NCBI GenBank assembly: GCA_018069465.1
Contig: JAGPUW010000008.1
Location: 186,001 to 250,000 of the forward strand
Length of the DNA stretch: 64,000 bases
Reading direction: 5' to 3'
Source of the DNA: Gammaproteobacteria bacterium
Lineage (GTDB): Bacteria > Pseudomonadota > Gammaproteobacteria > Pseudomonadales > Porticoccaceae
The notes under the pieces are model-generated. The model saw only the letters and a program-made list of their open reading frames with translations. It had not been told where the DNA came from and searched no databases. This document shows positions 47,133 through 55,953 of this stretch, one piece after another (position 1 is the stretch's first letter; each line of letters starts with the position of its first letter). Both the position numbers and the translations under genes were made by a program.

Positions 47133-48154
47133 TGCAAAACTATCGGGACTATCTGCGCGTCGATCAGTATTTACAGGATTTCATGCAGACGCAAATGCTC
47201 AAAGGTGCGCTCGATAACGGCCTCATCGACGCACTGATCAAAGGCCCCAGCGACTTTGCAAGCCTGCAAAAAATTAGCGCCACTGACGCCCCCGGGCTGA
47301 GCTTTTTACTCAAGGCACTGCTCCACAGCGGCGTCATCATAGAGGCGGGAAAACACTTTTCATTAAGCCCGGACTTTATCGAGGTATTGCCTTACCGCAG
47401 TCTGATCGAAGCTAAAATTTTCTTTGCCAACCTGCTTGCCCCCGACCTGCTTGAGCACCTCGACAGCTTGTTGAGCGATGAAGAAAAATTCATGCAAAAC
47501 TCGCATTTATTCGAGTTATTTGACTATCAACGAGCACTGCACAGCACACCGGAAAATTATCGTTTTACCGAGCGCTGGATGAAACTAACCAGCACTTTAA
47601 CCCGCTATGAGGGCCCCGCCTGTCTCGCCCACCACGATTTTTCCAGCTACCAAAAAATTATGGATATTGGCGGTAACAGTGGTGAATTTGTCCTACAAAT
47701 CACCCGTCAATATGCACAACTACAAGCCATCGTTATTGATCTACCCGTGGTCTGCGAAGTCGGCTCACAGCATGTCGGCAATTATCGAGAGGCAGAGCGC
47801 ATTCAGTTTATCAAGGCCGATGCGCTGACCGATAAACTGCCAGAAGAGCAGTGCCTGGTCAGCTTCAAGTCCATACTTCACGACTGGCCAGAAGCCGCCT
47901 GTCAGCGCTTTATTGAGCAAGCCCACAGCAGTCTGAAAGATAAGGGACAGGTACTTATTTTTGAGCGCGCTCCCATTCCAGCGTTTACGACCAGTCCCAG
48001 CTACGGCAGCCTCTCTACGCTACTGTTCTTCCGCTCCTATCGCCCGGCCGACATTTACCAGAACCTGCTGACGTGCGCCGGTTTCGTCGATATTCAGATA
48101 CAGACCATTGCCCTGGAAACGCCCTTTTATCTGATAACAGCGCGAAAAGCCTGA
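47132..48154 (+). CDS. SAM-dependent O-methyltransferase (COMT-like family)
   Basis: A 340-residue methyltransferase. An N-terminal winged-helix dimerisation domain (about 1-100, LLKALLHSGVI) precedes a Rossmann domain with motif I KIMDIGGNSGEFVLQ (about 178-192), VIDLPVVCEVG, and the COMT-type catalytic-His segment SILHDWPEAACQRFIEQ. AAGGGG precedes ATG 47132, which overlaps the kinase stop by one base. Members methylate hydroxyls of small aromatic or polyketide-like molecules. The tight coupling with a kinase suggests one pathway, but no further pathway gene is adjacent. Confidence 0.82.
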   Translation: MQNYRDYLRVDQYLQDFMQTQMLKGALDNGLIDALIKGPSDFASLQKISATDAPGLSFLLKALLHSGVIIEAGKHFSLSPDFIEVLPYRSLIEAKIFFANLLAPDLLEHLDSLLSDEEKFMQNSHLFELFDYQRALHSTPENYRFTERWMKLTSTLTRYEGPACLAHHDFSSYQKIMDIGGNSGEFVLQITRQYAQLQAIVIDLPVVCEVGSQHVGNYREAERIQFIKADALTDKLPEEQCLVSFKSILHDWPEAACQRFIEQAHSSLKDKGQVLIFERAPIPAFTTSPSYGSLSTLLFFRSYRPADIYQNLLTCAGFVDIQIQTIALETPFYLITARKA

Positions 48155-48203
48155 GTCCGAGCAATCGAGTCGCGGCCACAAAAAGGCCGAACGTCCGCTT
48201 GTA

Positions 48204-48545
48204 TTAAGACAGGCGCTCCTGCCAGCGGCCGCCATGTTCTGCCGCACAGGCTTCTTCACTATCAAAGCTCACTTGCCGCGCCATATCTTTCATGACAATG
48301 CCCACGGCACTTAATTTGTCGGCAATTAAACTGCGCAAAAAATCGTCGTGTTTAGCGAGTAATGCCCGTGTTAAATCACTATCGGTCGCGAATATACAGA
48401 CCACTGAAAGTGAGCCGGGAAAGCGGCTGTAATTGACGATATGGGTGAGCCATTCAAAGCCAGCCACCTCATCAAGTGCCACACCACAAACTTCTGTCAG
48501 TGCCTGGGTGATGGCCTTTTCAATTTTTTTATCGGTTTTTTTCAT
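48204..48545 (-). CDS. Uncharacterised small cytoplasmic protein
   Basis: A 113-residue soluble protein starting MKKTDKKIEKAITQALTEVC, with a central ALDEVAGFEWLTHIVNYSRF and SLSVVCIFATDSD strand. It resembles a conserved gammaproteobacterial protein that is often mislabelled as a Fis-family regulator; I see no helix-turn-helix. The function is unknown. It stands alone between the O-methyltransferase (convergent) and ytoQ. Confidence 0.78.
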   Translation of the reverse strand: MKKTDKKIEKAITQALTEVCGVALDEVAGFEWLTHIVNYSRFPGSLSVVCIFATDSDLTRALLAKHDDFLRSLIADKLSAVGIVMKDMARQVSFDSEEACAAEHGGRWQERLS

Positions 48546-48627
48546 TTAATGTTGGTCATAGCCTTGATAAAAACTACTCGGGATACAGATCGTTAAAGGG
48601 CCGGAAATTACATGGATTTAGCCGGTT

Positions 48628-49071
48628 TCACACTTTGCTAACGACATGCTTGAGGATTTCCACCACTTGATCCGGCGTTGTTGCCCACGCCATCGCCGCC
48701 GCATCGACCTCTTTCAGGGGATGGATAATATCCTCGCCGTGCAGGGTAATATACGGTGTGCCCATCGCCGCACAATAGCCGGCATCAAAAGCCGCATTCC
48801 ACTGCTTATATTTATCACCAAAACGCACCACCGCCAGATCACAGTTTTCAATCAGAGTTTTGCTGCGTATAGCGTTCACTTTCGCTGATTTATGATCGCG
48901 CCAAAAGCTCTTCTCCTCGCCACCCAGAACATCACCAGCACTATCGCTGGCACCGTGGTCGGTAACAGCGGAAGTGAAGACAACAGGCAGATTGCTTGCA
49001 TCACAACCGTCCTTTAATTGTTGCCGCCAGTCGGTGTGTATTTCGCCCGAAAGATAGACATTCCAGATCAT
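48628..49071 (-). CDS. ytoQ: YtoQ family protein
   Basis: A 147-residue protein starting MIWNVYLSGEIHTDWR at ATG 49071, chosen because AGAGGA lies six bases upstream; an in-frame extension to 49089 lacks this. The nucleoside 2-deoxyribosyltransferase-like fold is suggested by VYLSGEIH, LIENCDLAVVRFGDKYKQWN and AAFDAGYCAAMGTPYITLH in order. The YtoQ family has no established reaction, although the related fold acts on nucleosides. It appears monocistronic. Confidence 0.88.
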   Translation of the reverse strand: MIWNVYLSGEIHTDWRQQLKDGCDASNLPVVFTSAVTDHGASDSAGDVLGGEEKSFWRDHKSAKVNAIRSKTLIENCDLAVVRFGDKYKQWNAAFDAGYCAAMGTPYITLHGEDIIHPLKEVDAAAMAWATTPDQVVEILKHVVSKV

Positions 49072-49195
49072 ATGTTTTCCTCTATTCACTGAAAAACAAG
49101 AATAATTTCTTGCTGTTTATTTGCGGATATTAATTCATATTCACACTGAAAAAACAGACGCGTTGTATGGAGAAAACAAACCCACTTTAACTATT

Positions 49196-50461
49196 TCAAG
49201 GTAAACGGCTATTGATTTCAAGGTTCAAAGACTGCTCCATCTGCTCTGCACTTAATGGTCCCAGACGCCCCTCCAGATCCCCACTACTCGCTTGCCGCTG
49301 ATCCGACATAGCAATGCGCGCGACAACTTCAATCTGACGAATGCCGCTGGGTAAACGCTCAGGCGACAGCGCCATGGTGTCGTCAAACTCAATGGTCAGC
49401 GGCAAGTCGGCGACCCGCACACGCTGTGCAACCAGCGGCATGGGCATGCCCTGCCACTCGCGCAGATAGACAAATACAGTGGCATCGGGCGGTGCCACCA
49501 GCGGAGCCGGTAGTGAAACGCGCAAGCTAATCGACCAGTCGCTCACGGCTTCACCCAACAACGCTTTAGCTCGGCTGATACCGGAGCGCAGTGCTTTGGC
49601 GCTACTCGACATGGGTGCTGTGTTTTGCAGGGCCGCTTGCCAATAAGTGCTGGCGCCACGATAGTCCTGCTGGGCGAAGGCGCTTATGCCCAGTAAGCCG
49701 AGAGCACTGGCATTGCCGGGATCGGCTGCCAGTGCTTTGCGGGCATGTGCCTGCATCTCCTCGGTGGGGGTATTCCCCGCCAGAGAAAATAACACCTGGG
49801 CCAGTTCTGCGTGGACATTGGCATCGTCCGGGGCGACTGCCAATGCGCCGCGATAAGCGGTGACAGCTGCCTCAGTATTATTGCGCTCCTGTTCCAGTCG
49901 CGCCAGCAGCACCCAGTAGTACAAGTTATCGGGGCTTTTATGGGTGCCCTTTATTAAAGCGCTATGTAGTTTCTCGGCGATGGCACTTTTTGCATCCTGC
50001 CCTGTTGCTTGTTGACTCTGGCTTTGTTGCAACAGCCTGGCAATGTCCATATCGGTGGCCGCACCGAGCTGGCCATAAAGCAAGATAGAGAAAGCCAGCA
50101 CAACAAGGGCTGCGCCAATCAGCAACCAATTACCACTGTGGTCAACAGCGACCTGTAGAGAACTGACGCCATTGTTGTCCTTCAGCTTTACGTCCTCTAG
50201 CAAGCGTCTTTGCGCATCGGCAAGTAGCTCAACGTATTCACTCTCGCTCAGTTCACCGGCATCACGCTGGGCCTCGAGGCTTGTTTGTTGCTCTCGAAAC
50301 AGACCGACATTGAGTTCTTGCTGTTGATCACCGGCGCTAGTTAAAGCGCTGTCAATAACAGCCCTATTGCCACGACGACGTTTAACCGAGGGTATAAAAC
50401 TGTAGAGGACAAAGCTCAGGGCCATCACCAATAAGGCGCTTACCACTAACCAAAAACTCAC
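49196..50461 (-). CDS. ccmI: Cytochrome c maturation protein CcmI
   Basis: A 421-residue protein with two N-terminal membrane helices (about 3-22 and 112-131) flanking a cytoplasmic loop rich in Gln/Glu, then periplasmic TPR repeats (LYYWVLLARLEQERNNTEAA, ANVHAELAQVLFSLAG, ASALGLLGISAFAQQDYRGA) and a beta-rich C-terminal domain. CcmI recruits apocytochrome c to the CcmFH haem lyase. The start is GTG, overlapping the ccmH stop (GTGA). It is the last gene of the ccm operon. Confidence 0.92.
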   Translation of the reverse strand: MSFWLVVSALLVMALSFVLYSFIPSVKRRRGNRAVIDSALTSAGDQQQELNVGLFREQQTSLEAQRDAGELSESEYVELLADAQRRLLEDVKLKDNNGVSSLQVAVDHSGNWLLIGAALVVLAFSILLYGQLGAATDMDIARLLQQSQSQQATGQDAKSAIAEKLHSALIKGTHKSPDNLYYWVLLARLEQERNNTEAAVTAYRGALAVAPDDANVHAELAQVLFSLAGNTPTEEMQAHARKALAADPGNASALGLLGISAFAQQDYRGASTYWQAALQNTAPMSSSAKALRSGISRAKALLGEAVSDWSISLRVSLPAPLVAPPDATVFVYLREWQGMPMPLVAQRVRVADLPLTIEFDDTMALSPERLPSGIRQIEVVARIAMSDQRQASSGDLEGRLGPLSAEQMEQSLNLEINSRLP

Positions 50462-51027
50462 GATGATTCAACCTTTTCTGGGTTTGCCGTTTTATCTTGC
50501 TGGCTCTGCGTCTCTTCCAACAGGGCTTGCAGGGTCTCTTGCTCGCTGCCACTAAGAGCGGTTGGCGCAGCACTGGCACCACGCTTTTGACGCTGCACAA
50601 TAAAGACCACGACAAGTAAACCCAGCACTAGTAGTACCGCCGGGGTCAGCCACAGCAAATAAGTGCTGGCCTGTACTCTGGGCCGATAGAGAACAAATTC
50701 GCCGTAGCGGGCAACCAAATAATCACTGATTTGGGTATCGCTGGCGCCCTCTTCCAGCAAGCGGCGAATCTCGGTGCGCAGGTCAATGGATATGGGCGAG
50801 TTGGACTCAGCCAGGTTTTGATTCTGACATTTTGGACAGCGATATTCGGCCACTAACTGTTGATAACGCTCGCTCAATTCGGGGGTAGACAGGCGGTCTA
50901 CCTCTATCACACCCCAGGCGGGAAAGCACAGTACAAGTAATAGAGCAGACAGCGTTATGGCCCGCCAGTTAGCCAATGAGCCCTCTTTAAAATAACAACG
51001 CGCGCCCCCTGTGTCAGCGGCGATCAT
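50458..51027 (-). CDS. ccmH: Cytochrome c maturation protein CcmH
   Basis: A 189-residue thiol-redox protein. A signal peptide (about 20-39) is followed by the redox motif RCPKCQNQNLAESNSPISID, whose CxxC keeps the apocytochrome haem-binding cysteines reduced, and then a C-terminal membrane helix (about 125-148). It is the short CcmH lacking the TPR half, which is encoded separately as ccmI, as in pseudomonads. It overlaps ccmG upstream (ATGA) and ccmI downstream. Confidence 0.95.
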   Translation of the reverse strand: MIAADTGGARCYFKEGSLANWRAITLSALLLVLCFPAWGVIEVDRLSTPELSERYQQLVAEYRCPKCQNQNLAESNSPISIDLRTEIRRLLEEGASDTQISDYLVARYGEFVLYRPRVQASTYLLWLTPAVLLVLGLLVVVFIVQRQKRGASAAPTALSGSEQETLQALLEETQSQQDKTANPEKVESS

Positions 51028-51623
51028 TTGTCTGCCTCGGGCAAAGCATCACGCAGCAATTGATAGCGAGGCTGCAGGGACGTGCGCCACACTCTGTCAT
51101 CCACCACGCCAATATGCTTGTAACGAATCACTCCGAGATGGTCGACTAAATACGTTTCCGGCGCGCCAAAAACACCGAGGTCGAGACCCAAAGCGCCCTT
51201 GGCATCTACAATGGTTTGCTCATAGGGATCGCCGTATTTCGCCAACCACTGCTGGGCGGCGGCGACTTCATCTTTGTAATTGAGGCCGATTATGCGCACC
51301 CCAGTCTCGGCAATATCCAGCAAATAAGGATGCTCTACCCGGCAGGACACGCACCAGGTTGCCCATACATTTAACAGCGATACCTGGCCGAGAAAAATAC
51401 TCTCATCGAGCACTTCACCGGGGTCTGCCACAGTCGCGTTATTATCAGCCGCGCTAGTATTACCGGCGTTTAAACCGCCAAGCGCCGGTAATTGAAAAAC
51501 GGGCACCGGGCGACTAATTAAAGCCGAGGGCATGGCATTGGGATCGCGACCAAGGCCCCAGTACAACATGGCGGCGAGCACCACAAAAATAATTAAGGGA
51601 ATAAAAAGTTTAATTCTTTCCAC
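51024..51623 (-). CDS. ccmG: Thiol:disulfide interchange protein CcmG/DsbE
   Basis: A 199-residue membrane-anchored thioredoxin-like protein. The N-terminal anchor (about 5-24) is followed by VFQLPALGG and the active site WATWCVSCRVEHPYL, then GVFGAPETYLVDHLG with the cis-Pro region. An unusual acidic/Asn-rich insertion (NTSAADNNATVADPG) precedes the first strand. It passes electrons from DsbD to CcmH and apocytochrome. The start is GTG, four bases after the ccmF stop. Confidence 0.95.
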   Translation of the reverse strand: MERIKLFIPLIIFVVLAAMLYWGLGRDPNAMPSALISRPVPVFQLPALGGLNAGNTSAADNNATVADPGEVLDESIFLGQVSLLNVWATWCVSCRVEHPYLLDIAETGVRIIGLNYKDEVAAAQQWLAKYGDPYEQTIVDAKGALGLDLGVFGAPETYLVDHLGVIRYKHIGVVDDRVWRTSLQPRYQLLRDALPEADK

Positions 51624-51627
51624 AGCG

Positions 51628-53670
51628 TTAACTTTCCTTCTTGGCGACGGCTAGGATGGGGCTTGCTTCGCTCTGCTGCGAAACAGACGGCTGCTTAACA
51701 TCAACCCGAGTTTTTCGATAGCGCTTGTCGAACGCGGCTATTACGCCACCCAGAGCTATCATCATTGCCCCCAGCCATATCCAGCGAATGTAGGGTTTAA
51801 CGTAAACCCGTACCGACCATGCGCCATCACCCAGGGGTTCGCCGAGAGCCACGTAGAGATCCCGAAACAGGCCGCCGTCGATATCGGCCTCGGTCATCAT
51901 ATTGCCAGTCGCCAGATAGCGCCTTTTTTCTGGCGCCAAATGGGTAAAAGGTTTTATGGCCAGGTTTGCTCCATCCCCACCCTCTGCACCGACAACGAAG
52001 ACATCAAAGCGACCCTGCTGCGCAATATAATTGGGGCCACGAACTTGCTCGACGCTATGGAATAAAAAGCCATAGCCCGCCACCTCAATGTGCTCACCGA
52101 TGACCAGTCTGACATCGCGCTGATCACTGTAATTACTGGTTAGGGTAATGCCAATGGCAAGCACGGCAATACCCAGGTGGGCGATCACCATGCCCCAATA
52201 GCTCTTGTTCAAGCGGCCAAGGCCAACGCGACGACTGTGCGAGTGCTGAGATTTTTTCCAGACATCTTGCAGGGTAATAAGTGTTAACCAAAGCGCGGCA
52301 GTTAAGCCCAGCAGTGCGGCAATTTTTAGACTCCAGCCCGCCAGCAGCAGCCATAGCACGGCTAGTGCAGGACTCAGTAACAAGGGTGCCTTTACCAAAG
52401 AACGCAGCCTGTTAGTGCCCTGTCGCTTCCATTGCAAGCTGGCACCGACACCCATTGCCAGCACCAGCAACAGGCCCAGAGGTACAAAGAAAAAATTAAA
52501 ATAGGGTGGACCCACTGAGATTTTCCCCCAACCCAGCACATCGGCCACCAGGGGATAAAGCGTGCCCAACAGAACCATAGCCAGTGTTACCACCAGCAGC
52601 ACGTTGTTGAGCAGTATGCCCGCCTCGCGAGACAGCCAACTGAAACTGGCCGTCGCGCCAAGCGTTGAACTGCGCAGGGCAAAGAGCAGTAGCGAGCCGC
52701 CAATCACCACGCCGAGAAAGGCGAGGATAAACACCCCTCGCGTGGGGTCTGTCGCGAAGGCGTGAACCGAGGTTAGCACCCCTGAGCGAACCAGAAAGGT
52801 ACCCAGTAAACTCAGGGAAAAGGCCAGTATCGCCAACAGTAAAGTCCAGCTGCGAAACAGGCCGCGTTTTTCCGACACGGCGAGGCTATGGATTAATGCC
52901 GTGCCCGCGAGCCAGGGCATCAGCGAGGCATTTTCTACTGGGTCCCAAAACCACCAGCCACCCCAGCCTAGCTCGTAATAGGCCCACCAACTGCCGAGAA
53001 AAATACCCACCGTCAAAAATGACCAGGCGGCATTGGTCCAGGGCCGAGTCCAGCGCGCCCAGGCCGAGTCCATACGCCCGGCCAACAAGGCCGCGATGGC
53101 AAAGGAAAAAGCCACCGAAAAACCGACATAACCCATGTAGAGCATGGGCGGATGAATAATTAGGCCGATATCCTGCAACAGTGGATTGAGATCTTTGCCA
53201 TCCATGGGCGGAAATGGCAGGAGACGCTCAAAGGGGTTGGAGGTGAACAGCATAAAGAGATAAAAGCCGACGGCAATCATGCCCATCACTGACAGCACCC
53301 GAGCCACCATGTCGGCTGGCAGGCTGCGACTAAACATAGCGACGGCCAGAGTCCAGCCCGCCAGTATCAGCGCCCAAAGTAGCAGCGAACCCTCGTGGGC
53401 GCCCCACACAGCGCTGACCTTGTAGTAATAGGGTAAAAGCGAATTCGAATTGTTGGCGACATAGGCAAGTGAAAAGTCGTCCTGTACAAACGCCGTCACC
53501 AGACAGCCGAAGCTGATGGCGACAAAGACGAATTGTCCGCAACTCAGTGGCCGTGCTGTGCCGATCCACAGGGGCTTATTGGTGAGGGTTCCGGCGAGGG
53601 GAATAAGCGCCTGAGCGAAGGCCAGGCAAAAGGCCAAAATCAGGGCAAAGTGACCCAGCTCGGCGACCAT
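51628..53670 (-). CDS. ccmF: Cytochrome c haem lyase subunit CcmF
   Basis: A 680-residue polytopic membrane protein of the haem-handling family. The tryptophan-rich haem-binding signature is WGGWWFWDPVENASLMPW (about residues 235-252), with conserved HPPMLYMGYVGF and WGAHEGSLLLW nearby and a large periplasmic loop before the last helix. It attaches haem to apocytochrome c together with CcmH and CcmI. The start overlaps the ccmE stop by one base. The C-terminal tail ends in a polar cytoplasmic stretch. Confidence 0.97.
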   Translation of the reverse strand: MVAELGHFALILAFCLAFAQALIPLAGTLTNKPLWIGTARPLSCGQFVFVAISFGCLVTAFVQDDFSLAYVANNSNSLLPYYYKVSAVWGAHEGSLLLWALILAGWTLAVAMFSRSLPADMVARVLSVMGMIAVGFYLFMLFTSNPFERLLPFPPMDGKDLNPLLQDIGLIIHPPMLYMGYVGFSVAFSFAIAALLAGRMDSAWARWTRPWTNAAWSFLTVGIFLGSWWAYYELGWGGWWFWDPVENASLMPWLAGTALIHSLAVSEKRGLFRSWTLLLAILAFSLSLLGTFLVRSGVLTSVHAFATDPTRGVFILAFLGVVIGGSLLLFALRSSTLGATASFSWLSREAGILLNNVLLVVTLAMVLLGTLYPLVADVLGWGKISVGPPYFNFFFVPLGLLLVLAMGVGASLQWKRQGTNRLRSLVKAPLLLSPALAVLWLLLAGWSLKIAALLGLTAALWLTLITLQDVWKKSQHSHSRRVGLGRLNKSYWGMVIAHLGIAVLAIGITLTSNYSDQRDVRLVIGEHIEVAGYGFLFHSVEQVRGPNYIAQQGRFDVFVVGAEGGDGANLAIKPFTHLAPEKRRYLATGNMMTEADIDGGLFRDLYVALGEPLGDGAWSVRVYVKPYIRWIWLGAMMIALGGVIAAFDKRYRKTRVDVKQPSVSQQSEASPILAVAKKES

Positions 53671-54188
53671 TAGTAGCCCGCCTCAGTTGAATCGAGCGCT
53701 TTGCTTTTTGTTTTATTCAGAGCATCACCTGCCGCTTTAGCGCTACTGGCTTTAGCTTTTTTATCAATGGCTTGCTGCATGGCATCGGCCACTTCCGGCG
53801 GTGTGTATTCTTCATCGTGCTTGGCCAGTACTTGCTGGGCAACAAACGCCCCGTCATCACCCAGAGCACCCGTGGCAACGGCCGCCTCATCCTCGGCAAA
53901 GAGGTCGGGCAAAATGCCGGAATAATGAATTAACAGCGTTGCCGAACCATCACTGACAAGAAAGGAGCTGTCCAGAGAATCCGCTGCGCGCTGCAAACTA
54001 TCGACCACCACCATGCCACCGACACGAATCTGTGTATTGCTGGGCGCCTCACCGGCGGCGATCTGTGAGGGGGTGTAAAACAAGTTGATGTTTTCTCGCA
54101 GGGCGTAACTCAGCAGACCGACGACAAGTGCCGCTATCACCACAATAAACACCACGACCAATAAGCGTTGTTTGCGTGCAGGCTTCAT
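53670..54188 (-). CDS. ccmE: Cytochrome c maturation haem chaperone CcmE
   Basis: A 172-residue periplasmic haem chaperone with an N-terminal anchor (10-30) and OB-fold. The covalent haem histidine is H124 and the axial tyrosine Y128 in AKHDEEYTPPE, with the same spacing as H130/Y134 of Escherichia coli. The C-terminal tail beyond 135 is Lys/Ala-rich and probably disordered. It overlaps ccmD (ATGA) and ccmF by one base. Confidence 0.96.
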   Translation of the reverse strand: MKPARKQRLLVVVFIVVIAALVVGLLSYALRENINLFYTPSQIAAGEAPSNTQIRVGGMVVVDSLQRAADSLDSSFLVSDGSATLLIHYSGILPDLFAEDEAAVATGALGDDGAFVAQQVLAKHDEEYTPPEVADAMQQAIDKKAKASSAKAAGDALNKTKSKALDSTEAGY

Positions 54189-54391
54189 TGGCTCTCACCT
54201 CTGCGTCGCTGCGCCTGCTGTTGTGTACGCAAAAGTTGTGTGCGCAAATCGACGAGCAATGCGCGCTGGCGACGCAGGGGCGCAAGTGCCAACCAGGCCA
54301 TGACTGCCAGGCTGATGCCGTAGGCTCCCCAGACGTAAGGACCGTGTCCACCCATGGCGATAAAAGCATCGAAATTTTCAAATTGAAACAT
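54185..54391 (-). CDS. ccmD: Haem exporter protein CcmD
   Basis: A 68-residue single-helix protein. The start at ATG 54391 gives the typical MFQFENFDAFIAMGGHGPYV, followed by a membrane segment (WGAYGISLAVMAWLALAPL) and a basic cytoplasmic tail rich in Arg/Gln. It helps release haem-loaded CcmE from the CcmABC complex. A longer in-frame extension to 54418 would run into the upstream repeat and is unlikely. Confidence 0.92.
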   Translation of the reverse strand: MFQFENFDAFIAMGGHGPYVWGAYGISLAVMAWLALAPLRRQRALLVDLRTQLLRTQQQAQRRRGESQ

Positions 54392-54416
54392 TGGCTGTGT
54401 TCTCTTTGTTACGCGC

Positions 54417-54480
54417 AAAATCTAGTTGCGCGAAAATCTAGTTGCGCGAAAGTCTAGTTTCGCGAAAGTCCAGTTAGGTG
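54417..54480. repeat. Four tandem 16-base repeats between ccmC and ccmD
   Basis: Four consecutive 16-base units read AAAATCTAGTTGCGCG twice exactly, then AAAGTCTAGTTTCGCG and a decayed AAAGTCCAGTTAGGTG. The block fills most of the 92-base gap between the ccmC stop and the ccmD start, whereas nearly all other junctions in the operon are tight or overlapping. Confidence 0.9.
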
Positions 54481-54483
54481 AGC

Positions 54484-55221
54484 TTACTTCCCTTCGGCTA
54501 ACTCTTTAACCCAGGTCGTACGGCGTTCACGCAGAAGAATTTCCGTGCGTGTATTGAGCAGTAAGACCAGAGCATAAAAACAGTAGAAACCGAGAATCAT
54601 CACCAGCAGCGGCTTAAACATATCCGGGTGCATGGAGGGTGCGCCACTCAACTTGATTGTCGCGGGCTGGTGCAATGTGTACCACCAGTCCACCGACTTA
54701 TAAATAATCGGGATATTAACCGTGCCCACCAGCGCCAAAATAGCACAGGCACGAGCGGAAGTTTCCCGAGTGCTGAAAGAACGGGACAGGGCGATAATGC
54801 CGATGTAAAGAAACAAAAGTACCAGCATGGAGGTGATTCTGGCGTCCCATATCCAGTAGGTGCCCCAGGTTGGCTTGCCCCAGACCGCGCCCGTAAACAG
54901 CGCGATAAACGTCAGGGCAGCGCCCAAGGGTGCAGCCGCGACCATCACCATATCGGCCAGCTTCATTTTCCAGATCATGCCAACAGCACCCGCCGCGGCC
55001 ATCACATAGTAGCCCGCCAAAGCCAAAAATGAGGCCGGCACATGAATGTAAATAATCCTGAAGCTATTACCCTGCCGTGCATCCTGCGGCGCAAAGGCCA
55101 GACCCCAAACCACACCCGTCGCAATCAACACCACGCAAGCCACTGCCAGCCAGGGCAAGAACTTACCACTGATTTGATAGAACCAGCGTGGCGAACCCAA
55201 TTTGTGAAACCACTGCCACAT
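54484..55221 (-). CDS. ccmC: Haem exporter permease CcmC
   Basis: A 245-residue membrane protein with six helices. The WWD-type domain reads WGKPTWGTYWIWDARITSML (about 116-135), flanked by the conserved periplasmic histidines in IYIHVPASF and in YTLHQPATI. It forms the CcmABCD complex and delivers haem to CcmE. It starts 50 bases after ccmB, and the repeat block follows its stop. Confidence 0.97.
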   Translation of the reverse strand: MWQWFHKLGSPRWFYQISGKFLPWLAVACVVLIATGVVWGLAFAPQDARQGNSFRIIYIHVPASFLALAGYYVMAAAGAVGMIWKMKLADMVMVAAAPLGAALTFIALFTGAVWGKPTWGTYWIWDARITSMLVLLFLYIGIIALSRSFSTRETSARACAILALVGTVNIPIIYKSVDWWYTLHQPATIKLSGAPSMHPDMFKPLLVMILGFYCFYALVLLLNTRTEILLRERRTTWVKELAEGK

Positions 55222-55271
55222 AGATAATTACCTGCTAATGTCTGTTAGCGCCTGTCGCTCGTTAGAGTCAA

Positions 55272-55952
55272 CTAGCCGTTAATACCGACTTTGAGTGCAC
55301 CGGCTGCCGCAAAGGGCGCCACCAATAAAGTGAAAGCCGAAACCGCCGCCAAGATGGCCAACACGCCGCCGTAGCTCATACCGTCAACCGCCCTTTGCAC
55401 GGCACTGCTACCAAAAATTAATACCGGCACATAGAGCGGCATCACCACTAGAGACAGCAAAACACTGCCTTTGTGCAAGGCCACTGTCAGCGCCGCACCC
55501 ACAGCACCGATCAAACTAAAAACCGCCGTGCCCAGCACCAGTCCCAGTAACAGGGGCAAGAAGCCGGCTTGCGGTAGCGACAGCATAAGGCCGAGCAGGG
55601 GCGCGAACAAAACCACCGGTAAACCACTGACCAGCCAGTGGGCAATTATTTTCGCCAGCACCAACAACCACAGGGGTTGGGGGCTGAGCATCATTTGCAC
55701 CAGCGAACCATCGGCAAAATCGGCCTGAAACAAATTATCGAGAGCCAGTAGTGTCGCCAGCAGGGCGCTAATCCAGATCATGCCCGGTGCCATGGCCGCC
55801 AGACGGGCCGGCTCGGGGCTAATCCCCAGCGGTACCAATGTCACTACAATCAGGAAAAAAAACAGCGGATTAAGCAGGTCGCCACGGTGGCGCATGGCGA
55901 TGGACAAATCGCGGTGAATGACACCAAAGAAAGCACCGCTCAGGGTAGTCAT
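55272..55952 (-). CDS. ccmB: Haem exporter ABC permease CcmB
   Basis: A 226-residue ABC permease with six membrane helices. The start at ATG 55952 (MTTLSGAFFGVIHRDLSIAM) lies one base after the ccmA stop with AGGCGG upstream. The conserved LDNLFQADFADGSLVQMMLS stretch (about 70-90) is clear. It couples to CcmA ATP hydrolysis to release holo-CcmE. A longer frame reading into ccmA (to 55979) is unlikely. Confidence 0.95.
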   Translation of the reverse strand: MTTLSGAFFGVIHRDLSIAMRHRGDLLNPLFFFLIVVTLVPLGISPEPARLAAMAPGMIWISALLATLLALDNLFQADFADGSLVQMMLSPQPLWLLVLAKIIAHWLVSGLPVVLFAPLLGLMLSLPQAGFLPLLLGLVLGTAVFSLIGAVGAALTVALHKGSVLLSLVVMPLYVPVLIFGSSAVQRAVDGMSYGGVLAILAAVSAFTLLVAPFAAAGALKVGING

Positions 55953-55953
55953 T

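Noticed and set aside
47132-48154. Possibility that this methyltransferase is ArsM
   Set aside because: It has the COMT-type winged-helix and LHDWPE motif and lacks the conserved cysteine arrangement expected of arsenite methyltransferases.
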